A stretch of 64,000 nt of DNA, taken from assembly GCF_943734655.1 (NCBI RefSeq), contig NC_071353.1, positions 149,898,043 through 149,962,042 of the forward strand, read 5' to 3'. The stretch comes from Sabethes cyaneus. Its lineage: Eukaryota; Arthropoda; Insecta; Diptera; Culicidae. Below are positions 10,095 through 18,833 of this stretch, piece after piece (the stretch's first letter is position 1; each line of letters opens with the position of its first letter). Both the position numbers and the translations under genes were made by a program. The notes beneath the pieces are model-generated. The model made no database searches. It saw only the letters and a program-made list of their open reading frames with translations, and was not told the origin of the DNA.

Positions 10095-10502
10095 TGGCAG
10101 CGGCAGCCGGAAAAATTGGCTCAGAGGACTAAGGAATCGCGTGCGATTGACCATGAGCTGAAGGGTAGCTACAACTTCGACAGCGACTCGCTGGACCGCA
10201 GGACCATCAGTCTCTTCGATGATCGTGAGCTCACCGATTGGGAAAGTGCCGACCGTGTTTTGGTCTACTGTCGCCTGCAGCTACTGGAGTCACTGATAAG
10301 GTCTAAGGAATTTCCGGAGCTCGTGAAATTGTATTGTATCCAGAGCTTTAGTGAATATATCTATCAGTTGTTTGTTGCTTTGGATTGGTTCGATCTTCAG
10401 AGTTTCTCTGTTGACGTGGGGAAATCGTTCTTCGCCATTGAAATACAGTCATTAATCCGACGCTATCATTTGAAGATCTACGAGAATTCCATTCAGCCAT
10501 AA
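10095..10502 (+). CDS. Unrecognised exon-like coding frame
   Basis: An open frame runs from just after a stop at 10086-10088 to TAA at 10500-10502, about 136 codons. It lacks an ATG near its start; a CAG at 10098-10100 could serve as splice acceptor. The residues are mixed and protein-like: a charged N-terminal part (RQPEKLAQRTKESRAIDHEL), an acidic middle (FDDRELTDWESADRV) and a helical, aromatic C-terminal half (YCRLQLLESLIRSKEFPELV, then SFSEYIYQLFVALDWFDLQ). I do not recognise the family. It may be the last exon of a host gene or a processed fragment. The absence of stops in 408 bases of AT-rich genome and the varied composition argue that it is or was coding. Confidence 0.5.
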   Translation, partial: WQRQPEKLAQRTKESRAIDHELKGSYNFDSDSLDRRTISLFDDRELTDWESADRVLVYCRLQLLESLIRSKEFPELVKLYCIQSFSEYIYQLFVALDWFDLQSFSVDVGKSFFAIEIQSLIRRYHLKIYENSIQP

Positions 10503-10599
10503 GCCAAGTTCAGTGCACCACACTCAGCTTCGCTGGATGATAACACCATCGTTTGCTACTTTCTTCTAGCCTAGGAAACCGTGCATCAAAAACAAAAAC

Positions 10600-10990
10600 T
10601 TAGAACACGAATCCGCGTGGCAGATTTTCGGTCTACAGCTTCTGGCCCTCAACTGCCAAGAGTACTTCGTTCAACTTGTTCAACTTGTTGCTCCAACAGC
10701 AAGGGCTCTGCATTAATCTTCCTACGAAGTGCCACAGTAAGAACAGTCCGAATTGTCGCCATTCTTGCAACCCGAGAATAGGTTAGCGTGTGGTCTAGTG
10801 CTGCCTTCTGTTGAAAACCTTTGGCTTCTAGGCCCGCTTGATAACGCTTGATGCGAAAACCCTAGTCTGTCTTGATCGGCAAAATATTGGGTGGGTGTCA
10901 GGTATCGTTTTGCTTCACCGAATTAAGTTCGTCTTTCACAACTTGCAACCAGTTCTGTTCATCGGGGCGGCCGGACCTCTCATTGTAGAA
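10600..10990 (-). pseudogene. Ty1/copia reverse transcriptase fragment
   Basis: On the reverse strand, NWLQVVKDELNSVKQNDT is the classic start of the copia reverse transcriptase domain (W-x-x-A/V-x-x-x-E-x-x-S-x-x-x-N-x-T-W). It is followed by GFRIKRYQAGLEAKGFQQKA and LTYSRVARMATIRTVLTVAL, matching the FKARLVAKGF-Q and Y-APVAR-TIR blocks. Stops replace at least two residues (including the Trp after NDT) and the domain decays before the catalytic YVDD, which is missing. It lies downstream, on the same strand, of the gag fragment at 11870-12145, so both may derive from one element with a deleted integrase. Confidence 0.78.
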
Positions 10991-10999
10991 ACCAGGGAC

Positions 11000-11869
11000 A
11001 ATGGAAAGCGGTTGTTCAGGTGAGGTGAGGGAATTTCTTCGGCTGCTGCTTGAAGCTGGCGAATGCTTACCGAAGCAAGCTTCTCCTTACCCGTATCAAC
11101 AATCCGATCGAGGGTTAACTATTCTTCGTAGAAATTTTTCAACGCCGTTTTTAAGGGGTCATGGGTTCGGGCAAGGTCACTCCCATACCCATAGACTCGG
11201 GAAACCATCACAAAAATATAACATTAGTTCAACTATCCTACTAGCTGTAGATCTTGCAACTTGAAGCACTAAACATTGCATTCTATAAGTTCTTTAACTT
11301 TTTCGGTCATTAATTACACTAAATACTGAGATTAGTGACCAATTAATATTCATCACTATATTTTCACTTTTTCGCCGACGGTTTTTCATTAATTTTTTTC
11401 AGCCGTTTCAGTCGTCAAATCACTCGCGAAACTTAACTTGAGGCACAAAACACTTTAATTTACCACCCGAACAGTTATTTAGAGAGATATTATAATCATT
11501 TTGCCCAAATTGTTCACTTGAATTGATAGGAAAAACTTCACGTTCGTTTCGATTGCAATTCCGAATCCGCGACCGTCGTTGTTGCACGTTGCCAAGGGAA
11601 CGGACGTTTATATGGAGTGATGCCAACGTAAACATTTGAGCATGAAATTGACCAATTATTTTCGCTATTAAATTAAAGGTTGTAGAATGTCGATAATATA
11701 CTTATAAAATTCACTGATAATAAAATTCACCGTAAACAACATTTTATGTGATAGAATTACTGTCTAATCTAGTTCAACAGCAAAAATACATACGCGATTC
11801 TATGTTTCATAATTGTTCATAACTGAAGTACTGAAATCAGTAAAAAAGCAACTGGACTTCTATAACCTT
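11000..11869. other. Spacer between copia fragments
   Basis: No coding match was found. The sequence is AT-rich with a more GC-rich patch near 11540-11640. If the flanking gag and reverse transcriptase fragments belong to one element, this stretch stands where protease and integrase should be, but it does not resemble them, so it is probably deletion plus unrelated insertion. Confidence 0.35.
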
Positions 11870-12145
11870 GAGTCATGCTAACAATTTCCGGACGAGAGTT
11901 TCCAAAGAAACTAACTTCTTTGTGTGGACGTTTTCCAGCACAGTCCAGATTTCCTTCACAGAATTCTTTTCACTGATCAGGCCCAAAAGGTCATCGTCAA
12001 TAAAGGAAAGTTGCACGTTCGATGCATTGTTGTCGATTTTCTAAAACGGCGCGTCGTTGGACACCGCGTCCAACAGCTCTGCAGACTTTCGGATATCTCC
12101 ACCTACGAAACATCCAATTTACATAGCCGGTTCCGGAAAACCGTT
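11870..12145 (-). pseudogene. Ty1/copia gag fragment
   Basis: The reverse strand reads FSGTGYVNWMFRRWRY, the L-G-NY-W-fR start of copia gag, and, further on in another frame, DDDLLGLISEKNSVKEIW, then TVLENVHTKKLVSLETLVRK. This matches the gag core I-DD-L-LI-d-SVKEIWd-LE--Y--K. Frameshifts lie between the blocks. No zinc knuckle is left. Confidence 0.72.
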
Positions 12146-12415
12146 CCATGAGTAGCCCATAACTTCTTGCAGGTTGGGGGGAATAAAATGCACCTTTACC
12201 AACCTTAGATAAGCAAATAAATTTTAATAATCAAAAAATTCCAAATTCGTTAGCTCTAATAACTTTACATATGTTCTACACAATTAATTCGGTTACAGTA
12301 TCAATTATAAATTTCTTTATAAGAGCATGACAGTTATGCTTCGCCCTTTCAGTGAATTGTTAGAGTTTGTTCCACTTCGCCGGGTTGCCAATATCTGCGG
12401 CACTGTAGCAACAAT

Positions 12416-12950
12416 GTTCAAAAATACGGTGTAGATTACGACGAGGTATTTACTCCTGTTAACTGTCATGCGACTTAGAGAACCCTGTTGGTGATTCCTG
12501 CAGGAAGAGATAGGTTCTGTTTGAAACATTTTGACATCAAGACAGCTTATTTGTACGACGACCTTCAAGAAGAGGTCTACATGCGGCAGCCCGCTGGCTT
12601 TTTGGCTAGCTGGGCACGAAGGAAAGGTGTGTCGTTGACCAGCAGAGAACACAAGAAGTTGTCCAGCGTGCTGAAAACGGTGGGTTGACTGCAAGCTCCG
12701 CAGTCGGACGTGTTTACGGAGAGTTGAAAAAGCACTTTGAAGTGAGCTGGCTTGGTGGCCCAAACTATTTGTGAAGTGTTCAACCTGAGTGTTTAGCTGG
12801 AGAAGGCATCTGCTGTAGGATCTCAGCAGACAACAGACTGGTGCAACTGGTTGGTTCACGAAGACAACTAGTGCTTCTTGAATTTCATGCAATCCGAGAA
12901 AGCAAGAGGTCGAAGCACGTTGAGACTAAAGAGTGATTCTATCTGTGATT
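12416..12950 (+). pseudogene. Ty1/copia pol fragment, opposite orientation
   Basis: Beginning at 12416 the plus strand encodes VQKYGVDYDEVFTPVNCHAT, the copia block Q-yGiDY-EtFaPV. It continues near 12522 with KHFDIKTAYLYDDLQEEVYM-QPAGF, holding the first catalytic Asp of the palm (D-KTAfL-G-L-EeIYM-QP-GF). At about 12897-12935 ESKRSKHVETKE matches the SKRTKHID-kyH end of copia RNase H. The material between is deleted or scrambled. It is a second copia remnant, head-on to the one at 10600-12145. Confidence 0.75.
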
Positions 12951-12959
12951 TGATTGTAT

Positions 12960-14249
12960 TTGTCACCTTCACAGTTAAAACTAAACCTCTAAACATATTC
13001 TATTATATATTCTTACGTATACTATATATTCTTCCGATTATTCCTGGCTAATTACGTTCTTCACTAATCCATTTTTGTACGAAAATCTCTGATGTTTTGA
13101 TAGAGGTATGAACCGGGGAAGGCAGCTAGAGGGAAGCGCCCTACATAACTCTAGCCATTTCAATCCCATACCTAACACCTTTACGTGGCCATACCTAGCA
13201 ATACTCCGATATGTATAATTGAGTACTCAAGTTTGGAGGCGCGGGGTCGTATGGTTATCAGTTTCTGATCTTACAGCTGTAGTTTTAGGTAACCATTGAA
13301 CTGCCCATAAATGCATAACAGTTTCATCTGACTTTTCACCACTTTTGAGATAAACCTGGGAATGATCTTTAAATTAACTGTTCTTTCAATATTTCAAACA
13401 AAAAAGTTATGTTTGTTCCCAAGATGTTGAAAAAAATATCAAACTATGTCGGTCCCATATTACAAGTAAACGCATAACAGTCACACTAGTAAAAATATAT
13501 CAATAAGCATCTGTTTTTTGGAAATGCCTGGACCGATTCAACTGCAGCAACTACCAAACGGAAGGTTTTATGGCCTAGAAGAACACTATTGAGGAGAATT
13601 TGGATCGGATGTACGATTCCGAAGTTACAGTGGGAACAAGTTCCAGAATATATGGGACTTGAACATAGAAGCACCTTGAATCCCAACAAACCCATCATGT
13701 GACACCTATAAATACACGGATTTGCAAATTTAGACTATTGGTAGTCGTATAAAGTGTTCAAGACGTCAGGAAGCCAGGAAGAGATTTGACTCAAATCAGG
13801 ACCTTTTTAGCAATTGAATTGAACGAGCACGTGAATTATCAAAACAACAACGACACGTGGTCTTGAAAATACTACCGAGTCACCGACAACGCAAGGATCA
13901 AGGCATGCTGTCCAGTGCCTGTTATGCGTTTATTCTTGCTTATTCAAGCACAAATAAACGCATATCAGTAACTTCGGCAGTTTTTCTAAGTTTTAGAACA
14001 AATTTTAGGTCACTTGTGAATAAATTGCTTGTAAAAGTATTCTGTTATGTACATTCAAGTGATTTTATGACGATTTGGACGATTTTTTTTTTCCAAAATC
14101 GATTCAATATTAAAGAAAAACTGTCGTGGCTTCAACAGCGTTTTTCGTAGTTGCACGTTTTTGCAGATGTGACTGTCTTCCATTGATGGGCAGTGAATCA
14201 CATGACTTTATTTTCAATTGTTATATTATTCAAACTAACATTGTTGATA
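12960..14249. other. Unassigned AT-rich stretch with one dispersed repeat
   Basis: It contains the dispersed repeat at 13107-13245 and otherwise no gene. The frames at 13486-13698 (-) and 13857-14150 (+) have no recognisable domain. Confidence 0.4.
13107..13245 (+). repeat. Dispersed repeat, copy 1
   Basis: Words in order (GGGGAAGGCA, CTCTAGCCAT, CCC-TACC, CGTGGCCATACCT, then GAGTA-CAAG, GGAGG-GCG) match the reverse complement of 43255-43425. That makes it one of at least two copies of an unnamed interspersed family in the window. Confidence 0.6.
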
Positions 14250-14256
14250 GTTGGTT

Positions 14257-15074
14257 CACAGAGAACAGACATTCATCTTAATTCCGCGGGATGTGTAAAA
14301 ACCAAAATCGCCATATTGAAAGTATGTGGTAATGCTCCCGTTGGATGGCGCTCCTATCGCTGACAGAACGAGCTTTGATTACTTCGATTGGCCTTGAATG
14401 CTTTCAAAACATTACAACGGACTGCGTTGCTACAGTAACTATAGCAAATCAACCTTTAAAAATAAACAAGAACTATAACCATATTTTTATGCTGTATATT
14501 GAGCTACGAAATTGATATCAAGTTATGATCAAATTGTTAAATAAACAAACAGCAGTGGATTCGTTGTCAACGATATTTCTACCGCTCGTTAGTACCGTAC
14601 TCAGAAATAGTTCTACAACCGTCGCTTATATCGAAAGCATTTCCGAACCCTGGTGTATCCAGAACTTCAAATGTTTTTAGTTCCAACATATCCAATTTTA
14701 TTACGCTGTATTTTCACGGTATTGAACGCTTAACGTACCGTAACCCTTATGTGATAAATTTCTATGAAAAAATACTGCTATTAATTGATGGAATTATAAA
14801 ATATTTCTTTTTACCTACCTCATATCAAACACTTTTTACCATGCCCAAAAAGTATAAGAAAACATGTTTGTTGTCTTTCAATAATTGGAGTTGCTGATAT
14901 TGGAGTTGCCGGTTATTCAAAAATGTAGAATATCGCAAGAAAATATATTGAATATGGCAACATGGACGAAGCGCAACTGGTGCACCCTGAGATAGATGTC
15001 GCTAATATTTTGTTCAAAACTTTACAAATCATTTGGATGAAATTTCATAAGAACATAAATGACTGTTCTCTGTG
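14257..15074. mobile_element. 818-bp TIR element with 7-bp target duplication
   Basis: The left end begins CACAGAGAACAGACATTCAT (14257) and the right end is the complement of CACAGAGAACAGTCATTTAT (ends 15074), so about 18 of 20 terminal bases match as inverted repeats. The flanks are direct copies of GTTGGTT at 14250-14256 and 15075-15081. There is no transposase frame. TIR plus a 7-8-bp duplication suggests a non-autonomous hAT- or P-type element; the superfamily is not settled. Confidence 0.8.
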
Positions 15075-15089
15075 GTTGGTTGCTTGAAT

Positions 15090-15300
15090 CTATTTTCAGA
15101 GAGCGGAATAAGGTGCTATATTCTTGACAGCCTGGCTGGTCTAAGTGCCATTAGTTCCCCCAAAGGTTCGGAGTATCACTTAACCTTATTATTAGCAAAG
15201 ATACTCCGAACGATTGCATTGTATATATATTGTATAAGAAGCGTTTGGTACGGGAGGTACACGCTTTCTTCCTTCTCCTTAATTTTAAGGAGTTGAATGG
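15090..15300 (+). repeat. Dispersed about 210-bp repeat with conserved hairpin, copy 1
   Basis: It shares ordered words with 32408-32633: CTATTTTCAGAGAGCG, AGGTGCTATAT, GGAGTATCACTTAACCT, GATACTCC, AAGCGTTTGG, CGGGAGGT, CACGCTTTCTT. It contains perfect 12-base hairpin arms at 15166-15177 and 15200-15211 (GTTCGGAGTATC and its complement). No protein is encoded. Its relation to a known family is unknown to me. Confidence 0.7.
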
Positions 15301-16019
15301 GATAAGGTATTAATTATGGTTCCAGTTTAAATCAAGGAATTCTCTCTGCAGTACATGCTGCGCAGTTAACCAGGCCGTTGAAAAGAAAAATGCTTGATTC
15401 CAATATTCGTCATTTTCCCGGATACTGTCAAGAATTGGCTGCATTAGTGTGAGATTAGATTAAACTGGAAAACCTCTGATGTTTTGCTAGTATACAGGAT
15501 GTTAGGTAGCTTAGTTCAGATATTTCAAGTGGCGATAGAGGATCATATATGACGAAAAAAATCCTTCTACGCATATTTGACCAAATCTCAATCGTTACAG
15601 AGTTATTGAACGTTTTTGGTTTTCGGTTCTGTTTGTCATAAATTAGCTCTGGTACAAAAACTATGCTAGCTAGCTCAATTTGGGTACTTTCATTCGAAAG
15701 CTGAGAAAATTTTGTACTGAAAATTGGCTCTAAACCTCCTATTTCATGATATTTAGTTAGCTTTTAAATAAGTGTTTTCAGGGCATTTTTATCGAATTTT
15801 TCCCAAAAATGTGTGATAAAACTGCTGTTATTCACCAATTTAAAGCTCTAGTACCATTCTACAATTCGTTCTTCGACGTAAGAGGTCTATCTCTTTTAGT
15901 TTCGTTGCAATTTCATTTTAAACGTATGGTTTTGGGTGTTGAATTAGTATCTGAAAACTGCACGAACTCATACGCGTGCGACGGACACGGTTAAACGCAT
16001 ATGAAAAACAGTTTCGAAA
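15301..16019. other. Unassigned sequence upstream of the young BEL insertion
   Basis: AT-rich, without a credible gene. The 61-codon frame at 15809-15994 is unrecognised. I found no reading-frame continuity with the non-LTR element on the other side of the BEL insertion, so I cannot say whether this is that element's 5' part. Confidence 0.3.
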
Positions 16020-16024
16020 CCGAC

Positions 16025-16412
16025 TGTTGCATCTGAGAATAAATGTAACGGAGTTTATCGCTGCGTCCTCTATGGACGAAATGGATTAATACGATTTGTC
16101 TTTTGCCTTGCCTTTGTTAACGATAAGTAAACGAGAACAATATAGTGTCTATATAATTTAAGCTGTTTTGTGCGAAATGAGTCAGTTGTTCAATATACAC
16201 GATCAAGAACGATCACGATAGTTTTATTTGACCGAAAATTCGTCCCGTGCCGAAGATCATACTCTCGTTTCGAAGTCGATTGGATGCTGCTGCGGTTCAC
16301 TACCGTTTTCTGGACTACTGGTGGAAGTTACTAATAGTTCGACACATTTCTTTCGTTTGCGGTTGGTGCTGCCTGTGTTCGAACTTGCTGTGCTATTTGA
16401 TGAGCAACAACA
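16025..16412 (+). repeat. 5' LTR
   Basis: Begins TGTTGC, ends AACA, and is preceded by the 5-bp target copy. A TATATAATTT stretch near 16150 could be the promoter TATA region, with transcription starting downstream in the LTR; this is inferred. Confidence 0.92.
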
Positions 16413-16434
16413 TATTGGTGCCGTGACCAGGATT
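16413..16434 (+). other. Primer-binding site region
   Basis: Right after the LTR, TATTGGTGCCGTGACCAGG contains the TGGTGCCGTGACC core commonly found at this position in BEL/Pao elements, where the 3' end of a host tRNA anneals to prime minus-strand synthesis. The tRNA was not identified. Confidence 0.7.
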
Positions 16435-16504
16435 GGATCGAACTTCGTGCTGCTCGTCATACCTGTAGCTGTATCATCATCTTAACAATAATATATATTT
16501 CGAA

Positions 16505-18415
16505 ATGGCGGAACAACAGAAAACCACTTTACTTTCACGGCGGGATACGATAATAGCCGCTTTGCAACGCACAGAAACGTTTGTAGCTGAATATAATGAG
16601 GAGCGCGATAAGCTGCAAATTCCCCTGAGAATTCAATATTTGGACAATATGTGGGCGACGCTGGAAAGTGTGCAAGGACAATTGGAAGATATGGAAGCAT
16701 CTTCTGAGGACAGACAGTTACTAGCCGATGCTCGCGCCAGTTTCGAACCACGGTTTTTTGCGACGAAGGCCAATCTTATTTCAAAATTACCCACTTCTGG
16801 TTCAAACAATTCGCGTACGCCCGTTTCTGCTGCCTTGTCAGGAATAAAGTTACCTACAATCACCCTCCCCGAGTTTGACGGAGATTATAATCAATGGTTG
16901 GCATTCCATGACACATTTTTAGCCCTCATTCATTCCAATCAAGAAGTTCCTGCAATCCAGAAATTCCACTACCTGAAAGCTGCTGTTAAAGGAGAGGCAG
17001 CACAATTGATTGAGTCTATTGCGATCAGCTCAGGAAATTATCAGTTGGCATGGGATACGCTGATAAGTCGCTATGCAAACGAGTATCTGTTAAAAAAGCG
17101 TCACTTGCAAGCTTTATTTGACATACCTTCCATGGAAATAGAAACAGCTGCCACCTTGCATTGGCTAATTGACGAATTTCAACGCCATGTTAAAATTTTG
17201 CATCAGTTGGGAGAGCCAACAGAACTATGGAGCAGTATGTTGGAGCATTTGCTTTGTTCGCGCCTTCATGATGACTCTCTCAAGACATGGGAAGATCATG
17301 CTTCAACATTAAGTCATCCAAACTACGAATGTTTAGTAGAGTTTTTACAACGACGTGTAAGAGTGCTAGAATCGATCGCTGTCAACCATCATATATCTCC
17401 ATCCAGTGCGTATGTGCCAGTTTGTCCAGTACAGTGTCATGCAACTAGTGCTTCCAGTAGCACTGATCGTTGTCCGGCGTGCAACCAGCCGCATTCGCTA
17501 ATTCGTTGTGATATGTTCCATCGCTTATCCACAGTTGAACGACAACAATTTGCATACTCAAAACGTTTGTGCAACAATTGCTTAAGAGTCGGTCATATTG
17601 CGAGAAATTGCACCTCGGAATTCAGTTGTAGAAAATGCTATCGTCGCCATAACACTTTACTGCATCCGGACGCCATCGAGAGCCAAAGAACAAGTGAAAC
17701 TTCAGTGCATTTTGTTGCAGAAAATACGATGCCACAACCAATCGAATCGACTACACAAGCCACAAACATCGTTACAGAATCAACCCCAAGCATCGCGATT
17801 AGTGCATCAACGCAAAATCAAGCTGAAAGTGTTTTTCTCATGACAGCCATTGTTTCAATTGTCGATGCTCATGGTCAATCGCATTCGGCTCGTGCATTAT
17901 TAGATAGCGCGTCACAGCCTAATCTAATTTCTGAAAGGCTGGCGCGTATTCTGCAGTTAAAAAAGAAAAGGGCCAACGTCACAATACAAGGTGCGGGTAA
18001 TCTATCGAAAACCTTAAGTGCTTCAGTTGCTACGAAGGTCAAATCGAGAAGAAACTCATTTTCATGTGATGCTGACTTTCTTGTCATGGACCATGTCACG
18101 GCTAACCTTCCGAGTAACGACGTATCAATCGCAGATTGGAAAATTCCAAACGATGTGTTTTTAGCAGATTCAACATTCAACAGTAGTAAACCCATCGACT
18201 TAGTTCTTGGTGCCAAGCATTTTTGCTCGTTTTTTCCCACTGCAGCACGTATGGAACTGGATGCGAATTTGCCATTATTAGTTGAAAGTGTGTTTGGCTG
18301 GGTGGTAACTGGCGCCGCCAAAAATCTCAATTCCAACGCAATTCGATCGTTACCGGCTGCTAACAATTCCTTGGTGTATTCACAACCGGACAACTTAGAG
18401 GCATTTGCTTTTTGA
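16505..18415 (+). CDS. BEL/Pao gag-protease protein (636 aa)
   Basis: An intact frame from ATG 16505 to TGA 18413-18415. Residues about 10-110 form a predicted coiled/helical gag start (TTLLSRRDTIIAALQRTETF). About 115-300 matches the DUF1759 gag region (LPEFDGDYNQWLAFHDTF, then KFHYLKAAVKGEAAQLIE). A CX2CX4HX4C zinc knuckle (CNNCLRVGHIARNC) starts at residue 356, followed by CRKCYRRHNTLLH. A DUF1758-type aspartic protease has its catalytic D-S-A-S at residue 467 (ARALLDSASQPNLI), and the VFGWVVTGA block closes that domain. In full-length BEL polyproteins the reverse transcriptase begins soon after this block; here the frame ends about 27 codons later, close to the purine tract. No frameshifts or stops occur. 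It would assemble particles and process itself but cannot copy its RNA. Confidence 0.92.
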   Translation: MAEQQKTTLLSRRDTIIAALQRTETFVAEYNEERDKLQIPLRIQYLDNMWATLESVQGQLEDMEASSEDRQLLADARASFEPRFFATKANLISKLPTSGSNNSRTPVSAALSGIKLPTITLPEFDGDYNQWLAFHDTFLALIHSNQEVPAIQKFHYLKAAVKGEAAQLIESIAISSGNYQLAWDTLISRYANEYLLKKRHLQALFDIPSMEIETAATLHWLIDEFQRHVKILHQLGEPTELWSSMLEHLLCSRLHDDSLKTWEDHASTLSHPNYECLVEFLQRRVRVLESIAVNHHISPSSAYVPVCPVQCHATSASSSTDRCPACNQPHSLIRCDMFHRLSTVERQQFAYSKRLCNNCLRVGHIARNCTSEFSCRKCYRRHNTLLHPDAIESQRTSETSVHFVAENTMPQPIESTTQATNIVTESTPSIAISASTQNQAESVFLMTAIVSIVDAHGQSHSARALLDSASQPNLISERLARILQLKKKRANVTIQGAGNLSKTLSASVATKVKSRRNSFSCDADFLVMDHVTANLPSNDVSIADWKIPNDVFLADSTFNSSKPIDLVLGAKHFCSFFPTAARMELDANLPLLVESVFGWVVTGAAKNLNSNAIRSLPAANNSLVYSQPDNLEAFAF

Positions 18416-18424
18416 ATTTAATAA

Positions 18425-18440
18425 TTCAAGGGGGCCGGGA
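18425..18440 (+). other. Polypurine tract
   Basis: CAAGGGGGCCGGGA lies directly before the 3' LTR and is the expected plus-strand primer site, although two cytosines interrupt the purine run. Confidence 0.7.
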
Positions 18441-18828
18441 TGTTGCATCTGAGAATAAATGTAACGGAGTTTATCGCTGCGTCCTCTATGGACGAAATGG
18501 ATTAATACGATTTGTCTTTTGCCTTGCCTTTGTTAACGATAAGTAAACGAGAACAATATAGTGTCTATATAATTTAAGCTGTTTTGTGCGAAATGAGTCA
18601 GTTGTTCAATATACACGATCAAGAACGATCACGATAGTTTTATTTGACCGAAAATTCGTCCCGTGCCGAAGATCATACTCTCGTTTCGAAGTCGATTGGA
18701 TGCTGCTGCGGTTCACTACCGTTTTCTGGACTACTGGTGGAAGTTACTAATAGTTCGACACATTTCTTTCGTTTGCGGTTGGTGCTGCCTGTGTTCGAAC
18801 TTGCTGTGCTATTTGATGAGCAACAACA
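18441..18828 (+). repeat. 3' LTR
   Basis: The same length as the 5' LTR with no difference noticed by eye, followed by the CCGAC target copy. The CCGAC is continuous with the downstream non-LTR fragment, so the target site lay at or inside that older element. Confidence 0.92.
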
Positions 18829-18833
18829 CCGAC

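Larger units (their letters stand above)
16025..18828 (+). mobile_element. Young BEL/Pao-type LTR element encoding only gag-protease
   Basis: A complete insertion: 388-bp LTRs (16025-16412 and 18441-18828) starting TGTTGCATCT and ending CAACAACA, flanked by CCGAC direct duplications at 16020-16024 and 18829-18833. The 62-codon LTR frame ending in the 3' part of each LTR is the same in both copies and I saw no difference elsewhere by eye. A BEL-like primer-binding site follows the 5' LTR and a purine tract precedes the 3' LTR. The internal region is just 2.0 kb and lacks reverse transcriptase, RNase H and integrase. It must have been mobilised by proteins supplied in trans. Confidence 0.93.

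Noticed and set aside
17875..18393. 172-codon reverse frame inside the BEL protease region
   Set aside because: Antisense shadow of an intact, motif-bearing plus-strand frame.
16505..18415. Domesticated gag gene (Arc-like)
   Set aside because: The frame sits between intact LTRs with a 5-bp target duplication, primer site and purine tract, so it is a mobile element, not a host gene.
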